Counted from the first letter of the stretch, positions 35,614-45,233 are shown. The stretch: DNA of 64,000 bases from CBDBCK01 sp965203345 (GCA_965203345.1 CBDBCK010000028.1:1-64000), one strand, 5' to 3'. The notes: a model not told the origin generated them from the letters alone. Program-made: numbers and translations.

Positions 35614-36051
35614 CTAACGGTCTCGCTGAGGTTCGCCTGTGGTTCCACCGACTTGATCGTCTATGAGTCCGGCTATTTTGACTGCGCGTTCCAGTTGATC
35701 TTTAACCTGCTCCATCGCGTTCTTCATGGATACAGGATCTAGTGAACTGGTGGAATTTAACTGCGCCTGTATACTCTTAAGCAGTCGATCAAGACGTCTG
35801 GCGTTGCGCTTAAGTCTTGTTTGACCTGGGTATGGATTTGGACCTCCAGAAGCTCCATTGCGCAGTTTTTGGATATCTGATATTCGAAAACGATTCCAAC
35901 CCTGCGGGGTAGTAGAGGTTACAGGGAGAGTTCCTCGCTTAACCGCCCTCGAAAGGGTGGAATGGTGTACTCCCAACAAGCGAGCAGCTTCCCTGAGAGA
36001 AACCAACCGAGAGTCATTTCCCGAAGTCTTATCAATACTGTTCAAGCTCAA
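35614..36051 (-). CDS. Small helix-turn-helix (excisionase/MerR-like) protein
   Basis: A 145-residue protein. Residues ~17-65 form an HTH of the excisionase/MerR-like kind: LVSLREAARLLGVHHSTLSRAV then KRGTLPV...WNRFRISDIQKL. The second half is helical and coiled-coil-like (RRLDRLLKSIQAQL, ALEQVKDQLERAV-type). Its start overlaps the end of the amidohydrolase gene by four bases (ATGA type), so it may be co-translated with it. Target and partner are unknown; it is not linked to any phage genes here. Confidence 0.75.
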   Translation of the reverse strand: MSLNSIDKTSGNDSRLVSLREAARLLGVHHSTLSRAVKRGTLPVTSTTPQGWNRFRISDIQKLRNGASGGPNPYPGQTRLKRNARRLDRLLKSIQAQLNSTSSLDPVSMKNAMEQVKDQLERAVKIAGLIDDQVGGTTGEPQRDR

Positions 36052-37313
36052 ATCATAACCTTATAAGATATCTTGGCCGGCTTTCCTCGTTGTACAACAG
36101 ACGATGCAATGCTCAGATCTCGAATGTTGAGCGAAGGATCATTATCAAAAGCTGCCATATCTGCGTGCATGCCCGGCCTCAGACAACCAATCTCTGACTC
36201 AAGTCCCAGGGCTTCCGCGGTCTGGGCAGTAGCTGCTCTTATAGCTCGCCATTCGTCCCAACCCAATAGCTCACACATAGCCCATGTGTTCGCGGCGGAA
36301 TTATCGTGTCTGCCTCCCAACATCCCCATATCCAGCCCGGCTGTAAAACGCACTCCTGCATCGTCCATCTTCAGAAAACAGTCAACATGCTTCTTATCTG
36401 AAGCCTCACGCCTGGACAACGCCCAATGCTCCGGCCGTGGCAGCGTATGCCCAGTGGATATTAATTCTTCTGATCTCATCATATGGCCGAGCGTAGGATC
36501 TACCCATAGTCCTTGGTCGACTATCTGCTCAACGACCCCTTCATCATATTCCAAACCGCTACCCGGGAGTTTACCAAACCAACGAGAGTGTATTATGTGT
36601 TGGATTCCTGAGTCAACACAGCTCTTGATTCCCTCAGCAGAGAGCGTATGTCCGGCAACAGGTAGATTCATCCTATCGGCCTCTATTACCGCGCGACGCA
36701 ACGTTTGAAGGTTGTACTGAACAAATCGTGGGTTAGAAGTAGGTGTGAACAGCCCGCCAGTAACCATTATCTTTATGACGGAAGCTCCTGCAAGAACCTG
36801 CTGTCGTACAGCCTTTGCCACCTCATCTTCCGTATCAGCTTGGGTTCCAAAAAACCAGCAATGCCCGCCGGTTATAGTTATAGGTGTTCCCGCCGCTTCA
36901 ATCCTCGGTCCTGGTGAAACACCAGCCTCAATCGCCGATCTCAGTGGAAACACTATCTCATTTTTAGAACCCAAGTCTCGTACCGTCGTAGTTCCAGACA
37001 ACAAGCAACGGCGCATATTGTCAGCTGCTCTTATCATCAGACGTTCGTTAGTTTCTGTAGTAACCAGAGAGAAAGCATCAGATGTTGCACTGCAATGCAT
37101 ATGGCAATGCGCATCCACCAGTCCCGGTAAAAGGGACACATCCCCCAGTGACCATACCTCATGAGTAGAAGAGACGTCATTCGGCAATGAAGCTTGAGGA
37201 ATTACAGCCGATATCTTCTCATTTTTTGTTAAGACAGCATGGTTTGGCAACCATGCGGAGAGGTCCGCATTTGCCACTCGTGTTGACAGATATGCTCGTC
37301 TTCTTAGTTTCAA
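36048..37313 (-). CDS. Metal-dependent amidohydrolase, imidazolonepropionase/prolidase-like
   Basis: A 421-residue TIM-barrel hydrolase. Metal residues: HxH at H69/H71 (LVDAHCHMHCS), the probable carboxylated Lys in ASVIKIMVTGG, His in AGHTLSAEG, His in IIHSRWFG, and Asp in FTAGLDMGM. The N-terminal part and the C-terminal GCLRPGMHADMAAF form the beta-sandwich of the composite domain. Family members cleave cyclic amides or dipeptides; the substrate cannot be predicted here. The gene overlaps the downstream HTH gene by four bases. The gap 37314-37463 shows nothing but the egtB promoter beyond it. Confidence 0.85.
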   Translation of the reverse strand: MKLRRRAYLSTRVANADLSAWLPNHAVLTKNEKISAVIPQASLPNDVSSTHEVWSLGDVSLLPGLVDAHCHMHCSATSDAFSLVTTETNERLMIRAADNMRRCLLSGTTTVRDLGSKNEIVFPLRSAIEAGVSPGPRIEAAGTPITITGGHCWFFGTQADTEDEVAKAVRQQVLAGASVIKIMVTGGLFTPTSNPRFVQYNLQTLRRAVIEADRMNLPVAGHTLSAEGIKSCVDSGIQHIIHSRWFGKLPGSGLEYDEGVVEQIVDQGLWVDPTLGHMMRSEELISTGHTLPRPEHWALSRREASDKKHVDCFLKMDDAGVRFTAGLDMGMLGGRHDNSAANTWAMCELLGWDEWRAIRAATAQTAEALGLESEIGCLRPGMHADMAAFDNDPSLNIRDLSIASSVVQRGKPAKISYKVMI

Positions 37314-37463
37314 TGGGAAATTATGCTGATTTTAGATTTTGCGCAACATTTATAATACAGGCTTATTAATAAAGCAATCAACGATACATGGAATTTTGGA
37401 TGAATGGTTCATCGTCATCAAACCCTGGATGTTCACAAAATTGCTCACAAATCTCTTCAGTGG

Positions 37464-37492
37464 TTGCATACAGAGCGATCGTAAGCTAAAAT
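37464..37492 (+). promoter_or_regulatory. Sigma-70-type promoter for egtB
   Basis: A TTGCAT -35-like box (37464-37469) and a TAAAAT -10 (37487-37492) are 17 bases apart. The predicted start near 37500 comes after the in-frame codon at 37491, so translation must begin downstream, which supports the ATG at 37554. Confidence 0.55.
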
Positions 37493-37553
37493 GAGAATGT
37501 TTATACTCTATGGATGTTATCCTGCATCTGTATCTATACTGGAGGATACAGGG

Positions 37554-38873
37554 ATGAGCCTCTCAACTTTGCCGTCCTATCGCATAAAACAAAATTCTTG
37601 GGAAACTCCACGCGCTCCTGACACCTTGCTCGAAAGGTACTCAGCGGTGCGGAGGATGACCGAACAACTATGCGAACCTCTGCAGACCGAAGACTACGTA
37701 GTACAGTCAATGGAGGATGTAAGCCCCACCAAATGGCATATAGCCCATACAAGCTGGTTCTTTGAGACCTTCATACTGTCTGAAACTTCTCCATATTACC
37801 GCAGCCTAGACGATACTTACGCCTACCTTTTCAATTCTTATTACGTTGCGGTAGGACAGCGACACTGTCGACCAAAGCGAGGACTTCTGTCGCGTCCGAC
37901 CGTCGAAGATGTTTATAACTACCGCTCCCATGTTGACGAGCATATGGTGAGCTTCCTGCGCGGCTTGGATGGAGAACAACTTGAGCAATGGGGGGATATT
38001 GTAGAATTAGGGCTGAACCATGAGCAACAGCATCAGGAGCTTATGCTTACGGACATAAAACATAACTTCTCAACAAACCCCCTACACCCCGCGTACAAAC
38101 ATCGCAAATCCTTACAACCCGATTCTGCCACTCCCATGAAGTGGGTACCGTTTCCGGAAGGAGTGCGGTCAATAGGTTACACGGGGGACGACTTTTGCTT
38201 TGACAATGAAACACCAAGACACCGTGTGTTCCTTGAACCTTTCCTTCTAGCGTCTAGACCCGTAGTCAATGCCGAATTCATTGAATTCATTGAGGACGGC
38301 GGGTATCGCAGACCTGAACTTTGGCTTTCGGCTGGCTGGGACGCTGTGGAACGCGAAGAGTGGGATTCACCTCTATACTGGCAGCGCGAGGGCAAAGAAT
38401 GGAAAGTGGTTACGCTGTATGGATTTGAAGCGGTGGAGCCTTCAGAGCCAACGTGTCATATCAGCTACTATGAAGCCGATGCATATGCGAGATGGGCAGG
38501 AGCGCGTTTACCCACCGAGGCCGAATGGGAAACCGCCGCCGTCAATGAGCCTATAGAGGGTAACTTCGCAGAAAGCGGGCTGTTTCACCCTGTGTCTATC
38601 ACGGAGGATGACAATGGAGAAAGAATAACTCGAATGTACGGCGACGTTTGGGAGTGGACGCAAAGCCATTACTCACCGTATCCGGGTTATTCTCCTCTTG
38701 CAGGTTCCATAGGCGAATACAACGGGAAGTTTATGGCGAATCAGTTCGTCTTGCGCGGGGGTTCTTGCGCAACTCCTGTCTCGCATATAAGGTTGACCTA
38801 TCGTAACTTCTTTCACGCCGACTCTAGTTGGCAGTTCACAGGCTTTCGTTTGGCAAAAACAGGAACCGGATGA
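37554..38873 (+). CDS. egtB: Ergothioneine sulfoxide synthase EgtB
   Basis: Non-haem iron enzyme that joins hercynine to a cysteine-type thiol with O2. About 439 residues from the ATG at 37554 (GGAGG nine bases upstream); the 37491 codon lies in the promoter. The DinB-like domain gives the iron ligands H65 (WHIAHTSWFFE) and H156/H160 (LNHEQQHQEL). The C-terminal FGE-sulfatase fold holds RLPTEAEWE, GDVWEWTQSHYSPYPGY and LRGGSC...RLTYRNFF. The egtD start overlaps its stop (ATGA). No egtA, egtC or egtE is in the window, so the thiol donor (cysteine or gamma-glutamyl-cysteine) is open. Confidence 0.92.
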   Translation: MSLSTLPSYRIKQNSWETPRAPDTLLERYSAVRRMTEQLCEPLQTEDYVVQSMEDVSPTKWHIAHTSWFFETFILSETSPYYRSLDDTYAYLFNSYYVAVGQRHCRPKRGLLSRPTVEDVYNYRSHVDEHMVSFLRGLDGEQLEQWGDIVELGLNHEQQHQELMLTDIKHNFSTNPLHPAYKHRKSLQPDSATPMKWVPFPEGVRSIGYTGDDFCFDNETPRHRVFLEPFLLASRPVVNAEFIEFIEDGGYRRPELWLSAGWDAVEREEWDSPLYWQREGKEWKVVTLYGFEAVEPSEPTCHISYYEADAYARWAGARLPTEAEWETAAVNEPIEGNFAESGLFHPVSITEDDNGERITRMYGDVWEWTQSHYSPYPGYSPLAGSIGEYNGKFMANQFVLRGGSCATPVSHIRLTYRNFFHADSSWQFTGFRLAKTGTG

Positions 38874-39835
38874 AATCCGACGACAGTGCGGACTCTCTTC
38901 AAAACGGCAACTCTTTGCTGGATGAGGTTATCAGAGGACTGCAAAACTCCCCTAAACAGTTAACTCCCAAGTTCTTTTACGACAAAGAAGGTTCTCGACT
39001 ATTCAACGAAATCACGCGGCAACCGGAATATTACCCAACTCGCACAGAAATAGCCATCTTAACCGATAACTCTGAGGAGATAGCCAACCTCATCGGGGAA
39101 CGGGCGGCCATCATAGAGTATGGAAGCGGCAGTATAGACAAAGCAGGCATCTTGCTAGAAAATTTGGAGTGTCCAGTCGCCTATGTACCAGTAGACATAT
39201 CTGGGGAACACCTTCAGTCCTTCGCCTTGAACATCCAAGCACGATATGAGAACCTGAAGGTATTCCCCGTTGTTGCAGACTACACTAACTCAGTTCATAT
39301 GCCCCGTCTATCTAGCAAAGTCAAACGGCGCGTTGTCTTCTTCCCAGGATCCAGTATAGGCAACTTCACCCCGGAAGAAGCCCAAGAACTTCTGTCCAGC
39401 GTATTAGAGGTTTGCGGTGACGAAGGTGGGCTTGTACTTGGCGTCGATTTGAAAAAAGATCCTGCCGCCCTTCACCGGGCATACAACGATCAAGCAGGTA
39501 TCACAGCTAAATTCAACCTCAATATGCTGAAGCATATAAACAGGAATGCACCTGCCGACTTCGATCTGAAAAAGTTCAGGCACTACGCCTTCTACAATCC
39601 GCCTTATGGGCGCATAGAAATGCACCTAGTGAGCCTTGAGCGACAAACCGTTATCGTCGGTCAACACAAGTTTCTTTTCGATAGGGGCGAAACCATATGG
39701 ACAGAATCCTCTTACAAATATTCCCCCAGCCAATTCGCCTCTCTAGCCGGAAAGGCCGGGTTCAAGGTGTCTCAGTTCTGGACGGACGCCGAAAAGTCAT
39801 TCAGTGTCCAGTATCTACACCCGAACCGTCTATGA
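38870..39835 (+). CDS. egtD: L-histidine N(alpha)-methyltransferase EgtD
   Basis: Trimethylates histidine to hercynine with SAM, the first step of ergothioneine synthesis. About 321 residues. PKFFYDKEGSRLFNEIT and PEYYPTRTE at the N-terminus are the family marks. The SAM site has YGSGSIDKAG, VPVDISGEHL and FFPGSSIGNF. HYAFYNPPYGRIEMHL and RGETIWTESSYKYS follow. I use the ATG at 38870, which overlaps the egtB stop, over the earlier in-frame codon at 38828. The order egtB-egtD places the second step first, as in several bacteria. Confidence 0.93.
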   Translation: MKSDDSADSLQNGNSLLDEVIRGLQNSPKQLTPKFFYDKEGSRLFNEITRQPEYYPTRTEIAILTDNSEEIANLIGERAAIIEYGSGSIDKAGILLENLECPVAYVPVDISGEHLQSFALNIQARYENLKVFPVVADYTNSVHMPRLSSKVKRRVVFFPGSSIGNFTPEEAQELLSSVLEVCGDEGGLVLGVDLKKDPAALHRAYNDQAGITAKFNLNMLKHINRNAPADFDLKKFRHYAFYNPPYGRIEMHLVSLERQTVIVGQHKFLFDRGETIWTESSYKYSPSQFASLAGKAGFKVSQFWTDAEKSFSVQYLHPNRL

Positions 39836-40005
39836 TAATCAGGGATACTTACATCTGCTGGCTATAGACCCTTAAGAACCCCACCATAATCCTTGAAGTG
39901 AGTCACAAGAGTCTCTTCGCTACAATTCATCTCGCCGTACCACCGTCCGCAAGCATAACAAGCAAACATTAACATGAGTGCACCAGATCGCAGGGAGAAG
40001 AGTAC

Positions 40006-40668
40006 ATGAGCAATCGCACTATATCTTTAGATGACACCTTACACGACTACCTCTTGGAAAACTCGCTAAGGGAAGACCCAATACTAGCCAAGCTAAGAGC
40101 AGAAACTGCCGATATGACTCAAGGAAGAATGCAAATCTCACCAGAACAAGGACAGTTTATGGCACTCCTCGTTCGCGCAACAGGAGTGCGCTGCTACCTT
40201 GAAGTAGGCACGTTTACTGGATACTCTAGCATATCCGTCGCCCTTGCTCTTCCTGAAGACGGTAAGGCGGTTTGCTGTGACATCTCTGAAGAGTTTACCA
40301 AAATTGCAAGATCATATTGGGCTGAAGCTGGTCTGAAAAACAAGATGGAACTGCGGCTTGGCAATGCGACGAAGACTCTGCGCTCTCTTTTGGAAGAAGG
40401 GTTTGAGAGCAAATTTGACATGATGTTTATAGATGCTGATAAAGAGGGTTACTTGGACTACTGGGAGAGCGGCCTGAAACTTGTGAGACAGGGAGGACTC
40501 TTGCTAGTGGACAACGTTCTATGGGGCGGGCGAGTCGTTGACAATCCTCCATATGACTCTTCTACCAAGGTTATCCGTAAGTTGAATGCGGCTTTAAAAA
40601 ATGACTCAAGGATAGATATATCTATGCTACCCATAGGTGACGGATTGACTATAGCCCGTAAGAGGTAA
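40006..40668 (+). CDS. SAM-dependent O-methyltransferase, caffeoyl-CoA type
   Basis: A 220-residue class I methyltransferase. SAM motif I is YLEVGTFTGYSSISVALALP near residues 67-85, and the metal-binding signature FIDADKEGYLDYW near 145 is typical of the divalent-ion-dependent O-methyltransferases. A GGGLLLVDNVLWGG-like motif (here QGGLLLVDNVLWGG) follows. The ATG has GGGAG nine bases upstream. It comes 170 bases after egtD and may not be part of that operon. The acceptor is unknown. Confidence 0.88.
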   Translation: MSNRTISLDDTLHDYLLENSLREDPILAKLRAETADMTQGRMQISPEQGQFMALLVRATGVRCYLEVGTFTGYSSISVALALPEDGKAVCCDISEEFTKIARSYWAEAGLKNKMELRLGNATKTLRSLLEEGFESKFDMMFIDADKEGYLDYWESGLKLVRQGGLLLVDNVLWGGRVVDNPPYDSSTKVIRKLNAALKNDSRIDISMLPIGDGLTIARKR

Positions 40669-40692
40669 AACGCGAAAAATTATAAATGTACC

Positions 40693-41883
40693 TTACAACT
40701 CCCAGGATGAGCCATGCATTTCTATCGCCAATGGGCTGATGCGCGCTCCCAAACCCGGTTCCTTGGGCAACTCTAGCCACCCCTCAATTATCGTCTCCCT
40801 AGGTTCAATCGTCTCTCGGCGCCACTCTACCTCGTTATGAGCATGCTCCAAGGGAAGTCTCCCTTGGAAAGCAGCGGTTATATGGCCTGATGTTAGTAGA
40901 GAGATAGGTCCTGACGGACAGTGCATTGAAACCGATACCTCCGAACGCCGCTCAAGTTCCACCCCTATACGGTAAGCCTCGCAGGGACCTCCACAGAACT
41001 TCACATCCGGCATCAAGATATCCAAGGAACCGCGGCTGAGTCTAATAAAAGTTTCCTCCCCATAAGCCAGTTCTGCACCTGCAATAGGTAGCAGCCCTTC
41101 TTCCCGCAAAATACACAGTTCATCGGGATATACCAAAGGATCTAAGGGTTCTTCCATCCATTTAACGTCCGCGTCTACCAGAAGTTGTGCAATCCGTACA
41201 GCGGAATCCAGAGTAAAGCGGGAATGGCAATCCACGTACAAATCGACATCGCCTATAGCCTCTTTTATCGATTTAACTCGTTCCATGCCAATTTGCGCTG
41301 CTGCCAATAGTTGGCCTTCATTCATTGAGGATTTGCATTCATCAAAGGGGGCGCACTTTATAGTTTGGAAACCTTCTGACACGGCTAGTGAAGCAGTCTT
41401 CGCAAAATCCTCCGGCGCTCGCGATGGAGACGCAATGTCTGCATGAAGCAACGAACGGTTGATATTTGCATACAGGCGTACCTTATCCTGAACCACTCCA
41501 CTTTCCCCGTGAATCGCCCTCAGGTAGTCAGAAAGAGACAAGCCACAGCGTTGCGAGATAGCGTCCGCTACAGCACACATGATGCCGCTGACCGCCACGG
41601 CCAACGTCCTATCCATCAAGCACTCTTCGCTTGATACACCAACCAAATCCAAGACATGCGCCGTTGAGTGCACACGCTCTCCACGCATACGGTCAGCCAT
41701 TTTCGCCACCAAAGAGACAGCACTGCGCGAGAGCTGCACACCTGTTATCTCAGCCAGTCCGGAGACTCCGTTTTTTTCTCCCAGTTCCAAGAAAGTCCAC
41801 TCAGTACCTCCCCAAACTTGTATTGAAAAGAATTTTAATGTATCCGGTGAAAACCATTCTGTGTTTCTATAAACTGCACTCAT
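40693..41883 (-). CDS. Enolase-superfamily dehydratase, D-galactonate dehydratase-like
   Basis: A 396-residue member of the mandelate racemase branch. The capping domain covers the first ~130 residues. The barrel shows a Lys motif (TIKCAPFDEC), then metal ligands DLYVDCHSRF (Asp), WMEEPLDP (Glu) and AGAELAYGEE (Glu), and the catalytic His region SMHCPSGPISLL, similar to the HCPLGPI of galactonate dehydratase. I infer a sugar-acid dehydration, though substrate assignment in this superfamily is unsafe. The Gfo/Idh gene lies 17 bases upstream on the same strand, and a KDG-kinase-like gene is at 61922. Confidence 0.82.
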   Translation of the reverse strand: MSAVYRNTEWFSPDTLKFFSIQVWGGTEWTFLELGEKNGVSGLAEITGVQLSRSAVSLVAKMADRMRGERVHSTAHVLDLVGVSSEECLMDRTLAVAVSGIMCAVADAISQRCGLSLSDYLRAIHGESGVVQDKVRLYANINRSLLHADIASPSRAPEDFAKTASLAVSEGFQTIKCAPFDECKSSMNEGQLLAAAQIGMERVKSIKEAIGDVDLYVDCHSRFTLDSAVRIAQLLVDADVKWMEEPLDPLVYPDELCILREEGLLPIAGAELAYGEETFIRLSRGSLDILMPDVKFCGGPCEAYRIGVELERRSEVSVSMHCPSGPISLLTSGHITAAFQGRLPLEHAHNEVEWRRETIEPRETIIEGWLELPKEPGLGARISPLAIEMHGSSWEL

Positions 41884-41900
41884 TACATATCAGAGGTTCG

Positions 41901-43073
41901 CTATACTGCTTGACCTTTGTGTCGCATAGGAGCAAATCGAGCATCGCTCATGAATTCCTTCACGTCTACGCGCTCTCCACCCAGTTCATTAGAAGCGTTA
42001 GAAGCTAGAACCGCCGCCAAAGAGTTGAGTGAGGACTCTATAGAGTTGCGCCGTAGTTCCGATTTAGCACTGACTATCGATTGAACAAACGCCTCACACA
42101 TTGCTAGTGTATTCTCATCCCCCATAGGATTCAGCGGACCGGACATTATAACGTTCTTCGTCTCCTCTACACTAGGGATATGGGGAGGAGGCCATTCTCC
42201 AGACCAAGAATAAGCTAATATGTCTGATTCCACCTTTATCACAGTGTGGTGCGCCACTATTGAAGCATAGTTCTCCACATAATAAGTACGCGCCGGCCTC
42301 GCAAAAAGCACGTTGCCCACCGCTCCGTTATCAAAGCCATATGTAACGGTGTAAGCTATAGGATTATCTCCTTCCTGAACCCAAGCCTGTTCAGGTCTTT
42401 CGCAATACACCGATTGCACCCAGCTGACGTCACTATTTGACCAGTAGCGCATTATGTCTGTCTGATGTATCCCAGCCTCCACTATAGAAGAGCCCGACCA
42501 TGCCCTGTAAGCCGTCCAAACCCTGCTTTCTGGGCCCTTCAACTTCTCAGTGTGCGTATGCTTACGCCCGTGCCGTTCGATTCCACTTATCGAAATCATA
42601 GTCATAGAAGCCACTATCTCACCCTGTAAACGCCTACGTATAGCTTCATACCCATTGTCATAACGTTGCTGGAAGCCAACCATACTTGGAACACCACTAC
42701 GCTCAATCGCCTCCATTTGAGATATAGCCTCATCCATAAAGAGGCTTTGGGGCTTATCTAACATAACCGCTATGCGACGCTCTGCCGCTTTTGCCACTTC
42801 ACCACTGTGTCGATTTGGAGGTATCACCAGCCAAACGGCGTCAACCTTGCCCGAATTTATCAACTCCGTACCGCTGGAAAATTTAGTTATCCCTTCTTCT
42901 GAATAACCATCCACGTGCTTTACCAGCTTTTCTTCGCTTATATTCTCTGAGAAGGAATCAGCAAGAGCGATCAGTCTCACCTTTCCCTGCTTATGCAACT
43001 TCCAGAGGGAGCGTAGATGTACTAACCCACGTTGTCCCACTCCAACGATTCCAACCTTTAAAGGCAGTGACAA
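41901..43073 (-). CDS. Gfo/Idh/MocA-family NAD(P)-dependent oxidoreductase
   Basis: About 390 residues. The Rossmann motif is KVGIVGVGQRGLVHLRSL at the N-terminus. The motif DKPQSL matches the family EKP-type sequence, and GIHQTDIMRYW carries the likely catalytic Asp/His. I place the start at the TTG at 43073, which follows a GGGGGGA ribosome-like site by about six bases; the 43142 codon adds 23 residues unlike the family. It is upstream of the sugar-acid dehydratase, so the pair may oxidise a sugar to a sugar acid and dehydrate it. The substrate is not known. Confidence 0.85.
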   Translation of the reverse strand: MSLPLKVGIVGVGQRGLVHLRSLWKLHKQGKVRLIALADSFSENISEEKLVKHVDGYSEEGITKFSSGTELINSGKVDAVWLVIPPNRHSGEVAKAAERRIAVMLDKPQSLFMDEAISQMEAIERSGVPSMVGFQQRYDNGYEAIRRRLQGEIVASMTMISISGIERHGRKHTHTEKLKGPESRVWTAYRAWSGSSIVEAGIHQTDIMRYWSNSDVSWVQSVYCERPEQAWVQEGDNPIAYTVTYGFDNGAVGNVLFARPARTYYVENYASIVAHHTVIKVESDILAYSWSGEWPPPHIPSVEETKNVIMSGPLNPMGDENTLAMCEAFVQSIVSAKSELRRNSIESSLNSLAAVLASNASNELGGERVDVKEFMSDARFAPMRHKGQAV

Positions 43074-43142
43074 AAATTTCCCCCCTAATAATAGATAAAA
43101 AGTCCGATACCGATAGGATAACGCACTCAACAGAGAAAACAA

Positions 43143-43710
43143 ACATCAACAACGGTGTATCCGGCAATAAAGATATACTACTGACGACAAGACATCATTT
43201 TATTGATGGTACACCAGAAACAGCGCACGTTAGATGCGGCCTAAAACAGGACAACGAACTGAGGCCTGTACTATCGTGTGCAATAGTATCTAGCACCCTC
43301 TGAACAACGAGAGGAGACTGATACAGGACAGACAAACGTGTCTCTATCCTGATATAGATTCAACCAGTTTAGAAGATACAGTAGCTTTTTGTTTGTATGT
43401 CTAACCATCAATCCAAAACAACTCTTTTATCATCCATTGCCGATACACTAATCACAGACCAAAGTACCTATCAACCAGATTCAGTTTATGTAGGTCATCG
43501 CAAAGATATTTATAGATGGAAGGTATTAGATATTATACATTCCAGAAAATTCTCACCGCAAAACAAATATTGAAAAAGCGTTTGAGAAAATTAAGTTGGG
43601 TAAAGGGTTTAATGAGTAATTGCTCCAAAGGCACTTTTTTCGCCCAGAGGGCTACATCAATATTTCTTCAAGTATAAAATGTTGACGCATAGTAATTCAT
43701 AGCTTCATTA
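43143..43710. other. Gene-poor interval with a weak small ORF and a hairpin
   Basis: About 570 bases without a clear gene. A 58-codon frame (43397-43573, plus; MSNHQSKTTLLSSIADTLI start) could be a small gene, and a one-base shift at its end extends it with IEKAFEKIKLGKGFN, so a decayed gene is possible. A hairpin (AGACA/TGTCT with outer CAGGA/TCCTG) lies near 43327-43355. I see no promoter, tRNA or mobile-element end. The base composition is more AT-rich than the neighbours. Confidence 0.35.
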
Positions 43711-45060
43711 TTAGTTTTCACTCCGAGGATATTTCTCATCACCCCACCAGTGCCTCAATCTAGCTGCGATCCTTCTCTCTACCTGGTTATCACCAGGGCG
43801 ATAATAAATAGCATCCTTGATTCTTGATGGCAGATTTTCCATCTTAACGAAACTCTCCGAAAATCTGTGAGAGTACTTGTACCCTTTACCATAGCCAAGC
43901 TCTTTCATCAGCTTCGTAGGGGCATTTCTCAGGTGCATCGGTATAGGTTCGTCTGCTGCACTTCGAACTTGTTTAAGCGCTGCCTCTATAGCTGTATAAG
44001 CCGAGTTGCTTTTAGGAGAACAAGCCAGATATATGGTCGCCTGAGCCAACGGTATACGCCCCTCCGGCATACCTATTAAATGAACTGCTTGTTGGGTAGC
44101 AGATGCCAAGACCAAGGCTTGAGGGTTAGCTAAACCTATGTCCTCGGCTGCCGACACAACGAGCCGCCGTGCGATAAACATATGATCTTCGCCTGAGTCA
44201 AGCATTCGAGCGAGATAGTGCAACGCTGCATCAGGATCAGAAGAGCGTACAGACTTAATAAATGCTGATATAGAATCGTAATGAGCGTCTCCTGCCTTGT
44301 CATATCGGGAGCGCTTCTGCAGGGCATCGGATACGTGTTTCGGCTTTATAGTTACGGGACCATCTGATTTGAGCACAGGCGCGGTGTTCGCGATGATTTC
44401 CAACGCATCCAAAGCGGAACGAGCGTCTCCTGACGAAAATGACAGCAACATCTCAAGTGTATTATCCCCCAAACGCAGGTTCATCTTGCCCAACCCTCGT
44501 TCTCCATCTTTAAGTGCCCTTTCTATTACGGAACTTACGTCTGCATCCGACAATGGTTCTAGCACATAGACTCGCACACGGGAGAGCAAGGGCGATATAA
44601 CTTCAAACGATGGATTCTCAGTAGTAGCGCCTATAAGGGTTATGATGCCCTCTTCAATATGCGGTAGAAGCGCGTCTTGCTGGGATTTCGAGAATCGGTG
44701 TATTTCGTCCAGGAACAATATAGTTCGCCTGCCGTTCTCGCCGAGTCTGTGCTTTGCGTCCTGTACCACCTTCCGGACGTCACCCACTCCTGAGTTGACA
44801 GCGGACATATGATCAAAATAGGCGTTCGTTGATCTAGATATGATTCTGGCGAGAGTGGTTTTTCCTGAACCGGGTGGGCCCCACAAAATAATAGATGATA
44901 CTTTGTCTTCATCTATTGCCCTACGCAAAGCACAACCTTCACCTACAAGCGAACGCTGCCCTGCGTACTCTTCAAGCGTACGAGGTCTCATACGTGCCGC
45001 AAGTGACGCATTGAGGGAAGCTAACTTTTCACTATGTTTTTCAAATAAAGTCATGACCAT
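43711..45060 (-). CDS. rarA: Replication-associated recombination protein RarA (MgsA/WRNIP1 type)
   Basis: AAA+ ATPase that acts at stalled replication forks. 449 residues from the ATG at 45060; a TTG at 45090 gives ten more. The N-terminus ASLAARMRPRTLEEYAGQ is the family start. Walker A is GPPGSGKTTLARII and Walker B FLDEIHRFSK, with ATTENPSFEVISPLLSR (sensor 1/arginine finger region). DPDAALHYLARML and ARRLVVSAAEDIGLANP belong to the C-terminal domain. Nearest neighbours are unrelated. It sits alone between an empty interval and tRNA-Asp. Confidence 0.95.
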   Translation of the reverse strand: MVMTLFEKHSEKLASLNASLAARMRPRTLEEYAGQRSLVGEGCALRRAIDEDKVSSIILWGPPGSGKTTLARIISRSTNAYFDHMSAVNSGVGDVRKVVQDAKHRLGENGRRTILFLDEIHRFSKSQQDALLPHIEEGIITLIGATTENPSFEVISPLLSRVRVYVLEPLSDADVSSVIERALKDGERGLGKMNLRLGDNTLEMLLSFSSGDARSALDALEIIANTAPVLKSDGPVTIKPKHVSDALQKRSRYDKAGDAHYDSISAFIKSVRSSDPDAALHYLARMLDSGEDHMFIARRLVVSAAEDIGLANPQALVLASATQQAVHLIGMPEGRIPLAQATIYLACSPKSNSAYTAIEAALKQVRSAADEPIPMHLRNAPTKLMKELGYGKGYKYSHRFSESFVKMENLPSRIKDAIYYRPGDNQVERRIAARLRHWWGDEKYPRSEN

Positions 45061-45233
45061 TTTAGAGATGGAACGCGCAGAAATAGACAACTTTCATTTA
45101 ATACATATAGAAAACTACAAACAATTAGTTGCTATTCTCTCTCCTTAAGACCAAATAGGACAGCTTGGGTATTTGACGCACATCTGAATTATTTAGAGCA
45201 TGGGCAAGTATACACGACGCAGGATTTAAATTC

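Noticed and set aside
37491..37553. N-terminal extension of EgtB from 37491
   Set aside because: The codon sits on the -10 box of a likely promoter, while GGAGG precedes the ATG at 37554.
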